Source: a virus
Reading direction: 5' to 3' (one strand)
IMG/VR virus record: IMGVR_UViG_3300032323_000095
Span: 1-20,380 of that record
Length of the DNA stretch: 20,380 nucleotides
The translations under genes and the position numbers were made by a program. The notes beneath the pieces are model-generated. The model worked only from the letters and a program-made list of their open reading frames with translations, was not told the origin of the DNA and made no database searches. Shown here piece after piece: positions 7,420-14,543 of the stretch. Within the stretch, counting starts at the first letter, position 1. Each line of letters opens with the position of its first letter.

Positions 7420-8118
7420 ATGATCGTTTACATTATGGGAGGTCTGGGCAACCAGATGTTCCAATACGCAGCAGGATACGCAGTAGCTAAAACACTAGGA
7501 GAAACCCTAGAGTTGAATACTACTTTTTATCAAGACAACAAAAATAGACAATATGAACTAGGGGTTTTCCCTATATCGTTTCATGTAACAAATAATGTTG
7601 CAGAGCAGATACAGGAAAGACAGCATAGTTACCAAGAGATCACCAAGTCAGGAATGATGGTGGGATATTGGCAAAGTGAGAAATACTTTGACTTTGTAGA
7701 AGATGAGATCCGCAAGGAGTTTTATCTACCCAAGGCAGAGATAGACGATAACATGGTGGCAGTAACAGTCCGTAGAGGCGATTATTTGAGCCTACCAGAT
7801 GTTTTCGTACAGTTGGATGAGGCTTACTATAGGGAGGCTAGAAAGAACTTCCCTAACAGCGTTTTTGTGGTTTTCTCCGATGACCCTGAGTGGTGTGCAG
7901 AGAATCTAGAATGGGCTGATATGGTCATGCCTTGTAGCAATCCTGTGCAAGATTTAGCGTTGCTTTCTTCCTTTAAAAACCATATCATAGCGAATAGCTC
8001 GTATGGTTGGTGGGGTGCTTGGCTTGCTAAAGGAAACAAAGTAGTAGCACCAAAAAAGTGGTTCACCAATGGGCTAGACGATAGCGATATTATTCCTGAA
8101 AGGTGGATCAAACTGTGA
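7420..8118 (+). CDS. Alpha-1,2-fucosyltransferase-like enzyme (GT11)
   Basis: The 232-residue product has the GT11 motifs in order. These are GGLGNQMFQYAAG (residues 7-19), GYWQSEKYF (82-90), VRRGDY (117-122), FSDDPEW (152-158), SSFKNHIIANSSYGWWGAWL (183-202) and PKKWF. GT11 enzymes move L-fucose from GDP-fucose to a galactose residue. At the His of the usual HxRRGD motif there is a Thr (residue 116), and the chain is shorter than the typical 280-300 residues. No membrane segment is seen. ATG 7420 lies just behind a terminator with no visible ribosome site; a later ATG would remove the first beta strand. The gene overlaps the next at GTGA. The family call is strong; activity and acceptor are unproven. 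Confidence 0.9.
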   Translation: MIVYIMGGLGNQMFQYAAGYAVAKTLGETLELNTTFYQDNKNRQYELGVFPISFHVTNNVAEQIQERQHSYQEITKSGMMVGYWQSEKYFDFVEDEIRKEFYLPKAEIDDNMVAVTVRRGDYLSLPDVFVQLDEAYYREARKNFPNSVFVVFSDDPEWCAENLEWADMVMPCSNPVQDLALLSSFKNHIIANSSYGWWGAWLAKGNKVVAPKKWFTNGLDDSDIIPERWIKL

Positions 8119-8444
8119 AGAAATACCTAGAAACTGTAGATGGCGAGATTCGTACAGCATTATCGGATGGCGATGGTGGGATTATTATCCACTCCCAGAC
8201 CGATTTAACGGATTTTGCAGAGCATACAAAAGCGCAGTACAACAATAATCCTGGCAAAACAGGATGGTCAGGCGAAGTGTTTGACCCAAAGAACAAGATA
8301 GCAGAGTTACCCCTAGCAATTATTAATGATCTGAACGCTAAAGGCATTATGCGTGGCTTTCATATCCAAGACCCTAAAGCTCTTAAGAAATGGCTAAATG
8401 ACCCTGAAAACAGGGTATTTAGGACAAGAGGGGGTGAGGTATGA
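8115..8444 (+). CDS. Conserved phage protein of unknown function, 109 residues
   Basis: The preferred start is GTG 8115. It overlaps the fucosyltransferase stop as GTGA and lies eight bases behind AAGGTGG (8100-8106). An in-frame GTG at 8103 is less likely. The product shows IIIHSQTDLTDFAEHTKAQY, a GWSGEVF segment, AELPLAIINDLNAKGIMRGF and a C-terminal KKWLNDPENRVFRTRGGEV. The last stretch (WLND.....FRTR.G.V) recurs in small phage proteins next to connector genes, as I remember it. The function is unknown; a minor structural or assembly role is an inference from position. It overlaps the next gene at ATGA. Confidence 0.78.
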   Translation: MKKYLETVDGEIRTALSDGDGGIIIHSQTDLTDFAEHTKAQYNNNPGKTGWSGEVFDPKNKIAELPLAIINDLNAKGIMRGFHIQDPKALKKWLNDPENRVFRTRGGEV

Positions 8445-9076
8445 GAATCGCTATTTGTATCCCTGCTAGAGGGCAAATGGAGGTCGCTACAGCGTTTGAT
8501 TTGGTGGCGATGTGTGCTTATACCATTAAGACTACAAAACACGATATAGACCTGTTTACGAGTGCTGGAACGCTAATATTCGATCAGCGTAATAGCTTGG
8601 TAAAAACAGCCCTAGAAATAAAGGCAGACTATCTACTATTTGTAGATGCTGATATGAGGTTTCCAAAAGATACCTTAAAGATTTTAATGGCTCACGATAA
8701 AGATATTATCGGGGTCAACGCAACTACACGATCTGAGCCTGTTAAACCGACAGCTAAAAACTTTATTGTTAATCAAGATCAATCAGTAGATTGGCTGCCG
8801 ATCTATTCCAACGCAATGTCAGGAATCAGTAAAGCTGATGGCATTGGCTGTGGAGTAATGTTGGTTAAGACCAAAGTGTTTAAAGCAATGGAAGAACCCT
8901 ACTTCTACTTTGAACAACTTGGTAATAACAAAATACTAGGTGAGGATATTTACTTCTGCATTAAGGCAAAAGACGAAGGATTTGATACTTGGGTAGATCA
9001 CGATCTATCGAAAGGCATCCGGCACATCGGGCAGTATGTCTATGGCTGGGATAACATCGAAATACCAAAAGAGTAA
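8441..9076 (+). CDS. GT2-like glycosyltransferase (GT-A fold)
   Basis: The 211-residue product starts at ATG 8441, overlapping the previous stop and behind a GAGGGGGTGAGGT purine run. It has a nucleotide-sugar transferase layout: RIAICIPARGQ at the N-terminus, LIFDQRNSLVKTAL (residues 45-58), the metal-binding DAD at 69-71 in FVDADMRFP, GCGVMLVKTKVF (136-147), GED (167-169) and WVDHDLSKGIRHIG (184-197). These motifs are shared with phage GT-A enzymes annotated as family 2. It probably transfers a sugar to a virion or host acceptor; DNA-base glucosylation is possible, but no base-modifying gene is in view. It is separated from the fucosyltransferase by only one gene. Substrate and target are unknown. 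Confidence 0.82.
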   Translation: MRIAICIPARGQMEVATAFDLVAMCAYTIKTTKHDIDLFTSAGTLIFDQRNSLVKTALEIKADYLLFVDADMRFPKDTLKILMAHDKDIIGVNATTRSEPVKPTAKNFIVNQDQSVDWLPIYSNAMSGISKADGIGCGVMLVKTKVFKAMEEPYFYFEQLGNNKILGEDIYFCIKAKDEGFDTWVDHDLSKGIRHIGQYVYGWDNIEIPKE

Positions 9077-9084
9077 GAGAGATT

Positions 9085-9705
9085 ATGGCTTATACAAACT
9101 TTACCGATCTCAAAGCATCGGTGGCTAACTACTTAGGTCGATCTGACCTAACATCGGTTATCCCCGACTTTATTAGCTTTGCAGAGCTACGCATGGCTAG
9201 AGATTTACGCACTCGGCAGATGTTACAGTCAGCTACTGCGTTAACAGTAAGTGGTGATGGCAAAGTAGCCTTACCAACAAACTTCTTAGAGATTCGGGAT
9301 TTACATATCCAAGGCAACCCAAGATACCCCATTACTTATATGTCTCCTAGTACATTTACTAGGGATGCTCCGGCAGACGAGAGTGGCAAACCAATTTATT
9401 ACACAATTCTGGCAACCGAATTTGAGTTAGCACCAAAACCAGATACAGCGTATACATTGGAGATCCTCTACTATGCTAAACCTACTGTATTGTCTACTGG
9501 TAATGCAAGCAATGTATTTCTTGCTAATTATCCAGATGCTCTCCTCTATGCCTCTCTTTTAGAAGCAGAGCCGTACTTAATTAACGATGCAAGAAGTCAG
9601 ACATGGGCAACCTTGTACGACAGAGCAATTAAAAACATATCCGATGCAGATCAAAATGGCGAGTATTCGGGTGTTCCATTACAAATGCGCGTAACCTCAC
9701 GATAA
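9085..9705 (+). CDS. Head-tail adaptor protein (SU10 adaptor-like)
   Basis: The 206-residue product starts at ATG 9085 after AGAGAG. It begins with AYTNFTDLKASVANYLGRSD, then VIPDFISFAELRMARDLR. This helical start is typical of connector/adaptor proteins that bind below the portal (gp4/gp6/gp11-like roles). The middle is beta-rich: GKVALPTNFLEIRDLHI, YPITYMSP and YTLEILYYAKP. Helices follow (NYPDALLYASLLEAEPYL). The same pattern occurs in the SU10-type adaptor family. Position after the head genes and before the tail genes agrees. The adaptor would extend the portal and provide the docking site for tail parts. Confidence 0.8.
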   Translation: MAYTNFTDLKASVANYLGRSDLTSVIPDFISFAELRMARDLRTRQMLQSATALTVSGDGKVALPTNFLEIRDLHIQGNPRYPITYMSPSTFTRDAPADESGKPIYYTILATEFELAPKPDTAYTLEILYYAKPTVLSTGNASNVFLANYPDALLYASLLEAEPYLINDARSQTWATLYDRAIKNISDADQNGEYSGVPLQMRVTSR

Positions 9706-9714
9706 GGAAATATC

Positions 9715-10101
9715 ATGGCTGAAATGTCAAACTACCTAGAGAATGCACTTATTAATGCAACTCTACGAGCAACAACCTTTACCTCTCCTACAACAGTTTA
9801 TGTTGGTCTCTATACAGCAGATCCAACCGATGCTGGATCAGGTACAGAGGTAAGCGGTGGATCGTATGCTCGCCAATCAGCTACATTTGGTGCGCCTAGT
9901 AACGGAGTATCTACCACGACTGCTGATATTACTTTCCCACAATGTACTTCTAGTTGGGGAACAGTCAGCCATATTGGAATCTTAGATGCACTTACTACCG
10001 GCAACCTTTTGTATCACACACCCCTTACGACATCTAAGGCAATTGATACAGGCGATTTGTTTAAGATTGCATCAGGAAGTCTGACAGTAACATTGGCTTA
10101 A
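9715..10101 (+). CDS. Phage structural protein of the Gp80-like family
   Basis: The 128-residue product starts at ATG 9715 behind AAGGAAA (9704-9710). Its sequence runs NYLENALINATLR, then TVYVGLYTADPTDAGSGTEV, SYARQSATFG, ITFPQCTSSWGTVSHIGILD and LLYHTPLTT, ending in GSLTVTLA. This order is typical of a widespread small beta-rich phage family (Gp80-like), often annotated as tail fibre or minor tail protein. In this window it lies between the adaptor and a repeat fibre, so a tail or decoration role is likely. It is close to the usual family length. The exact position in the virion is unknown. Confidence 0.8.
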   Translation: MAEMSNYLENALINATLRATTFTSPTTVYVGLYTADPTDAGSGTEVSGGSYARQSATFGAPSNGVSTTTADITFPQCTSSWGTVSHIGILDALTTGNLLYHTPLTTSKAIDTGDLFKIASGSLTVTLA

Positions 10102-10102
10102 T

Positions 10103-10987
10103 ATGCCAGCAGATTACTGTGGCGCGTTCTCAATTGATAGCATAGATCAGTTTGGAACGCTTGAACAAATACTTATTTCGTTTGATGATCCAATATGGAA
10201 CTCACCTAACACTTGTATTCTGTATGGTGATGGATCGGTAACAGCTAACGCTAGTGCAGAAGCTGTTGGTATCAGGACAAGAGAAGGTGTAGGCTCAGTA
10301 ACAGCAGATGCTTCTGTTGTTGCAGTAGGACAAAAAACAAGTTTTGCTAGTGCAGACATAAGTGCAGATGCAACAGTAGTTGCTAATGGATCTGCTATCC
10401 GTACATCATCGGCAGACATAACAGCCAATGCCTCAGTAACAGCAGAAGCTGTAAGAGTATTGGTAGGCGAAGGAATAGTAAATGGAACAGCAACAGTTAA
10501 TGCAACAGGAAACGGAATACTGGTCGGATCTGCTACTGTCGATGCAGAAGCAAGTGTGGCAAGTACAGGTATTCGAGTTAGAACAGGTGATGCGACAATT
10601 ACAGGCAATGCTTCTGTGGAATCTGAGGCTGTTAGGCTTAGAACATCTACAGCAGAAATAACAGGCACAGCAACAGTAACAGCCCTAGGCGGTGTTGAAT
10701 ACGCTGGTGTGGCTATCATTGTTGCTAATGCGTATGTAGATGCACAAGCACAAGCAGTTTATTCTGCTAATGCAGTTATTACAGCAAATGCCACAGCAGT
10801 CGCAAGTGGTAATGTATTAGGCGATAATTGGACAGACGAGACAGCAGGATCAGAGGCTTGGACAGGTATATCAGCAAGCACTACAACATGGACAGCGGAG
10901 ACAGCAGGCTCAGAGTTTTGGACAGCTATTACAGCTACAACGACAACTTGGTCAAATATATCTAGCGGAAACTCACAATGGCAATAA
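10103..10987 (+). CDS. Repeat fibre protein: ten 20-residue repeats plus a Trp ladder
   Basis: The 294-residue product starts at ATG 10103. Residues 1-40 form a unique head (DQFGTLEQILISFDDPIW). Residues 41-240 are ten consecutive repeats of exactly 20 residues with no insertion or deletion. The pattern is roughly GsaxITAnASVxAxgxxxxx, with Ala fixed at the tenth position. Residues 241-294 keep the same period but carry Trp at 243, 253, 263, 273, 283 and 293, within TAETAGSEFWTAIT-like units. The composition is Ala/Thr/Val/Ser/Gly-rich with very few charges. This suggests a beta-solenoid or stacked beta-strand fibre. I do not recognise a named family. Its place between adaptor and nozzle genes suggests a tail or head-fibre component. 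The ATG of the next gene lies inside its 3' end (10-base overlap). Confidence 0.82.
   Translation: MPADYCGAFSIDSIDQFGTLEQILISFDDPIWNSPNTCILYGDGSVTANASAEAVGIRTREGVGSVTADASVVAVGQKTSFASADISADATVVANGSAIRTSSADITANASVTAEAVRVLVGEGIVNGTATVNATGNGILVGSATVDAEASVASTGIRVRTGDATITGNASVESEAVRLRTSTAEITGTATVTALGGVEYAGVAIIVANAYVDAQAQAVYSANAVITANATAVASGNVLGDNWTDETAGSEAWTGISASTTTWTAETAGSEFWTAITATTTTWSNISSGNSQWQ
10223..10822 (+). repeat. Ten degenerate 60-base tandem repeats inside the fibre gene
   Basis: The 20-residue protein repeats (residues 41-240) correspond to ten 60-base units in perfect register. The DNA copies have diverged while the protein pattern and spacing are kept, so they are old repeats under selection and not a fresh expansion. 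Confidence 0.85.
10823..10984 (+). repeat. C-terminal Trp repeats (60-base units with 30-base half-units)
   Basis: Two and a half further 60-base units follow in the same register and encode a Trp every ten residues. The DNA is here much more alike: 10829-10860 and 10889-10920 share most bases (TTGGACAG...GAGACAGCAGG.TCAGAG). This points to a more recent duplication than in the upstream repeats. Confidence 0.85.
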
Positions 10988-12417
10988 GTAGAATAAATTT
11001 CGGGGAGTGGACTCCAGATCAGCCAGGTATTACTAATGGTCTAAGACGAGCAGAGAATGTTTACTCTAAAGCAGTAGGCTATGGTTCTATTCCTACAGTA
11101 GTAGATTACTCGGCAGCAGCATCCGAAAACCTAAACAATGTTGTTGCAGGCAAGACAACGGCAGGAGCTACAACTGTATTTGCTGGTGGCTCTACAAAAC
11201 TATTTAAGTTAGATTCTGGCGATTTGTCATTAGACAATGTGTCTAAATCAGGTAATTACTCAACTCCTACAGATCAGCGTTGGAAGTTTACGCAGTTTGG
11301 TAATGTTATTGTTGCAGCTAACGGACAAGCAAAATTACAAGGATATAACTTAAACAGTTCATCTTTATTTGCAGACTTAGCAGCCGATGCACCAACAGCA
11401 CGATTTGTAACTGTAGTGCGAGACTTTGTAGTATCAGGCTATCAATCTAGTTATCCTAATAGAGTGCAATGGTCAGCATTGGGAGACGAGTCCTCTTGGA
11501 CAGCATCTGCTACGACCCAAGCAGACTTCCAAGATATTCCCGATGGTGGATCTGTAGTAGGTGTTACTGGTGGTGAATTTGGTCTAGTCTTTATGGATCG
11601 AGCAATCCATCGTATGTCTTATGTTGGTAGCCCACTTATATTCCAGTTTGACAATATCAGTCGTAACTTAGGATGTTATGAGGCTAACTCAATTATTCAG
11701 TATGGTGGCACATCGTTCTTTTTAGGAGACGATGGATTCTATGCTTGTGATGGTCAAAATGTAGTTCCAATCGGTAGCGAGAAAGTAAACAGATTCTTCT
11801 TTGATAATGTAGAAGAAAGCACTTTGTATCTTATGTCGGCTGCGGTAGATCCAATCAAGAAACTTATTATTTGGGCATACGCATCCAATAGTTCATCTAC
11901 TCCTGATAGTTTGTTAATCTACAATTACCAGACTCAACGATGGACTAGCGGTACAACCCATGTCGATAGAATTGCATCTACATCTACTCCTGCCGTTACT
12001 TTAGAAGGCATGGATGTCTATGGAAACCTAGACACCATTTTGACTAGCTTTGATAGCCGACTTTGGCTTGGTGGCAGACTGCTGTTAGCCGGTGTAGATG
12101 GTGCAAAGATTGTTACCTTTTCAGGTGCTAACGCTACAGCTTACATAGAAACAGGTGATATAGAAGTGCCAGGATCTACCTCATCTATTACATTAGTAAA
12201 ACCTACTGTTGAGGGTGGCTCTGGTAGCGTGGCTTTGCTATCTCGTAGGCTTTTAACAGAGTCCACAGTTTTTGGATCACAGACAGCAGCAGATGCCGAA
12301 AATAGAGTGTCTGTGCGTGGTGTTGGTCGCTATCATCGTCTACAATTAACCCCTACAGGTAGTTGGACATCAGCAGTCGGAATGGACATAGATTTAAGCC
12401 CTCTAGGAACTAGATAA
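10978..12417 (+). CDS. Tail nozzle / DNA-stabilisation-like protein
   Basis: The 479-residue product starts at ATG 10978 within the end of the fibre gene. It opens with RINFGEWTPDQPGITNGLRR, then AENVYSKAVGYGSIPTVVDY. This opening is typical of a podovirus tail protein family that resembles P22 gp10 and SU10-type nozzles. The rest alternates short beta segments with Gly/Asp turns, such as FAGGSTKLFKL, FGNVIVAANG, FVVSGYQS, VQWSALGDESSW, GLVFMDRAIHRMSYVG, IIQYGGTSFFLGDDGFYACD and LLIYNYQTQRWT. That fits a beta-propeller. Such proteins close the tail tip and hold packaged DNA until ejection. No enzymatic motif is seen. The family link is from remembered pattern; the beta-propeller assignment is an inference. 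Confidence 0.78.
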   Translation: MAISRINFGEWTPDQPGITNGLRRAENVYSKAVGYGSIPTVVDYSAAASENLNNVVAGKTTAGATTVFAGGSTKLFKLDSGDLSLDNVSKSGNYSTPTDQRWKFTQFGNVIVAANGQAKLQGYNLNSSSLFADLAADAPTARFVTVVRDFVVSGYQSSYPNRVQWSALGDESSWTASATTQADFQDIPDGGSVVGVTGGEFGLVFMDRAIHRMSYVGSPLIFQFDNISRNLGCYEANSIIQYGGTSFFLGDDGFYACDGQNVVPIGSEKVNRFFFDNVEESTLYLMSAAVDPIKKLIIWAYASNSSSTPDSLLIYNYQTQRWTSGTTHVDRIASTSTPAVTLEGMDVYGNLDTILTSFDSRLWLGGRLLLAGVDGAKIVTFSGANATAYIETGDIEVPGSTSSITLVKPTVEGGSGSVALLSRRLLTESTVFGSQTAADAENRVSVRGVGRYHRLQLTPTGSWTSAVGMDIDLSPLGTR

Positions 12418-13214
12418 TGTTTAGAGCATTACCCCCATTTGGTAGCGATCCTCGTGGAGTAGCCGAGGTAGTCAATGGGATTATGAATGGCAAAACCAAC
12501 AATACAGGGTCGGTAACTTTAGCAACAGGTGGTGCATCTACTACAACCATTACAGATGCTCGTATCGGTGTAGATTCTGTCATTCTGTTAATGCCAACAG
12601 ACGATGTATCATCTACAGTGTATTACCCTTATTTAGCAGTACAAGACGATACAGACCAAGCTGCGACAACAACTACAGCAGCCAATATTATGTCGTTTAG
12701 CACTACAGACTATGCTTTAGGTGCAAGTCTAGTAACAAATACGAAACTAACAGCAGGTTACTCTGGACTCTACAACATTCAGTTTAGTGTGCAGTTTAAA
12801 AACACAGTTAATGATCCTGAGTTTGTAGATGTATGGTTTAGAAAAAATGGTACTAATGTAGCAGCATCAAACAGTAAATTTGGTATCTCACAAAGAAAAA
12901 GTGCAGGCATTCCAAGTCATATGATTGGCTCATTAAACTTTTTTATTGGTTTAGAGAAAAACGATTATGTAGAGTTAGCTTGGAGACCATCTGATATTGG
13001 TGTAACGATTGAGCATTTTGGTACAGATACTTCACCTACTAGACCAGCAACACCTAGCATCATAGCCACAATGAGTTATCTATCATCAAATGGCTATACC
13101 AGTAATCTTTTTACAATGCCTTATATATCAGCAGTAACCAACGGAAGTGCCACTATTAGCCATCCAGCTAATACAGTATCAGGCATGACTCATAAATACA
13201 TCATCGTAGGATAA
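12417..13214 (+). CDS. Virion protein with apparent inserted jelly-roll domain
   Basis: The 265-residue product starts at ATG 12417, sharing one base with the upstream stop (TAATG). Residues 1-62 (MFRALPPFGSDPRGVAEVVN, NGIMNGKTNNTGSVTLATGG, ITDARIGVDSVILLMP) and residues 238-265 (SAVTNGSATISHPANTVSGM, THKYIIVG) together look like a known small phage protein of about 90-110 residues. Between them, residues about 68-222 look like a jelly-roll of the C1q/TNF-like type: SGLYNIQFSVQFKNT, VDVWFRKNGTNVA, IGSLNFFIGLEKNDYVELAW and IIATMSYLS. Such domains bind sugars or proteins on surfaces, so a receptor-contact or decoration role is plausible. The gene sits among tail genes. The role is inferred. Confidence 0.75.
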   Translation: MFRALPPFGSDPRGVAEVVNGIMNGKTNNTGSVTLATGGASTTTITDARIGVDSVILLMPTDDVSSTVYYPYLAVQDDTDQAATTTTAANIMSFSTTDYALGASLVTNTKLTAGYSGLYNIQFSVQFKNTVNDPEFVDVWFRKNGTNVAASNSKFGISQRKSAGIPSHMIGSLNFFIGLEKNDYVELAWRPSDIGVTIEHFGTDTSPTRPATPSIIATMSYLSSNGYTSNLFTMPYISAVTNGSATISHPANTVSGMTHKYIIVG

Positions 13215-13217
13215 AAC

Positions 13218-14135
13218 ATGGCTACAACTACCACTACATCGTCAATTGATCCAGCGTTACTCCCATACCTTACCCAAGGTTTAGAGAGGGCGCAGAGTCT
13301 ATTCTTGACAGGACAACAACCTGAGTTCTTTCCTGGTCAGACTTATGTAAGCCCATCTGCTGCTACGACTGAGGCTATTGCACAGCAAGAACAATTGGCT
13401 CGTCAACAGTCTCCTGTTCTACAACAGGCTCAACAGGCTTATCAAGCATCTTTAGGTCAAGTTGGACAGACTGCTGCCGGTGGATTCTTAAATGCCAATC
13501 CTTATCAACAAGCTATGATGGAGGCAGCGACTCGCCCATTAACCCAACAGTTTAGCCAAGCAGTATTGCCAGGCATTTCGAGTCTTTACAGTCGATCTGG
13601 TCGATTGGGTAGTGGTGCTATGGAAAGAGCCTTGGGAACGGCTACAGAGGCTTATGGGCGGTCTCTAGGGGATATTACAGCCAATATCGCAGGCACACAG
13701 TATCAGCAAGAAAGAGGACTCCAGCAACAGGCTCAGATGCAACAGGCTCAGTTAGCCGGTCTTGCTCCTCAGTTCTACAGTCAGCAATTCTTGCCTTCGC
13801 AGACATTGGCTCAAGTCGGTGCTCAACAAGAGGCTATTGCAGCACAACCTTTACAAGAGCAATTGGCTCGGTATCAGTTTGGTCAGCAATTGCCATACCA
13901 ACAGCTACAAGGCTATTTGTCATCGGTCTATGGCACTCCATTAGGAAGCTATGGCACAACTACCCAACAATATCCTACCTATCAGAATCGAGGAGCAGGC
14001 ATTCTTGGTGGTGCATTAGCAGGTGGACTAGGTGGTTATGCTCTAGGTCAAGCATTCCCACAAACATTTGGAACAGGATTTGCATCCCCAGCATTAGGTG
14101 CTATTGGTGGCGGTTTATTAGGAGGTTTCCTGTAA
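13218..14135 (+). CDS. Gln-rich probable ejection protein with glycine-zipper end
   Basis: The 305-residue product starts at ATG 13218 after AGGATAAAAC. It is rich in Gln, Ala and Tyr: DPALLPYLTQGLERAQSLF (residues 11-29), a helical middle (LTQQFSQAVLPGISSLYSRS, 108-127) and many QQ runs between 164 and 231. The C-terminus has two glycine-zipper stretches, GAGILGGALAGGLGGYALG (259-277) and ALGAIGGGLLGGFL (292-305), able to insert into membranes. Similar proteins follow the tail genes in other podoviruses and are taken as internal virion or DNA-transfer proteins. It would leave the head with the DNA and help form a channel. This assignment rests on composition and position. Confidence 0.7.
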   Translation: MATTTTTSSIDPALLPYLTQGLERAQSLFLTGQQPEFFPGQTYVSPSAATTEAIAQQEQLARQQSPVLQQAQQAYQASLGQVGQTAAGGFLNANPYQQAMMEAATRPLTQQFSQAVLPGISSLYSRSGRLGSGAMERALGTATEAYGRSLGDITANIAGTQYQQERGLQQQAQMQQAQLAGLAPQFYSQQFLPSQTLAQVGAQQEAIAAQPLQEQLARYQFGQQLPYQQLQGYLSSVYGTPLGSYGTTTQQYPTYQNRGAGILGGALAGGLGGYALGQAFPQTFGTGFASPALGAIGGGLLGGFL

Positions 14136-14543
14136 TTGTTAGTTAGGCGATATAGCCCAAAACAAATACAGTCTGAATGGGCTGTAATTAAAGGCTATAT
14201 TGACGATGCACTTACTATGAGTGAGTGTGATGAATATGATGTAGAAGATGTAAAAAGTTCTTTAATCAATGAACATTTGCACTTATTTGTGGGTGTAGAA
14301 CAAGATAAAATACAAGGTGTCATAGTTATATCTTTTGTTCAATATCCGAAACAAAAAGTAGCTTTTATATGTGCATATGGCGGTAAGTTTGTAACCAATC
14401 AAGAGGCATACAAACAACTATGTTTATTGTTTAAAGCATTTGGAGCAACAAAAGTTCAAGGCTATGTCAGAAACTCTGTTGCAAGACTAACAAAAAGACT
14501 TGGATTTGTAGAAAAACAAACATTGATAGAGCATAAACTATGA
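14136..14543 (+). CDS. GNAT-like N-acetyltransferase
   Basis: The 135-residue product starts at TTG 14136, directly after the upstream stop and ten bases after GGAGG (14121-14125), which is also the Gly-Gly coding end of that gene. The sequence RRYSPKQIQSEWAVIKGYID, HLHLFVGVEQDKIQGVIVIS, VAFICAYGGKFVTNQEAYKQ and VQGYVRNSVARLTKRLGFVE follows a phage GNAT-like pattern of short beta strands and helices ending in an R..GF element. GNAT enzymes acetylate small molecules or proteins with acetyl-CoA. The usual pyrophosphate loop is not clearly visible. The gene is A/T-richer than its neighbours and breaks the series of ejection genes. It overlaps the next gene at ATGA. The substrate is unknown. Confidence 0.72.
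   Translation: MLVRRYSPKQIQSEWAVIKGYIDDALTMSECDEYDVEDVKSSLINEHLHLFVGVEQDKIQGVIVISFVQYPKQKVAFICAYGGKFVTNQEAYKQLCLLFKAFGATKVQGYVRNSVARLTKRLGFVEKQTLIEHKL

Noticed and set aside
8441-9076. GT2-like enzyme as a DNA-base glucosyltransferase
   Set aside because: No hydroxymethyl-pyrimidine synthesis gene or other base-modification gene is visible in the window, so this remains only an alternative.
10147-10719. Antisense open frame of 190 residues
   Set aside because: It is the mirror of the Ala/Thr/Val repeat fibre. The repeats remove stop codons on the other strand; nothing in the product looks like a real protein.
10223-10984. 60-base periodic repeats as a CRISPR-like or non-coding array
   Set aside because: There is no repeat-spacer alternation. 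The units are coding, in frame and conserved at protein level.
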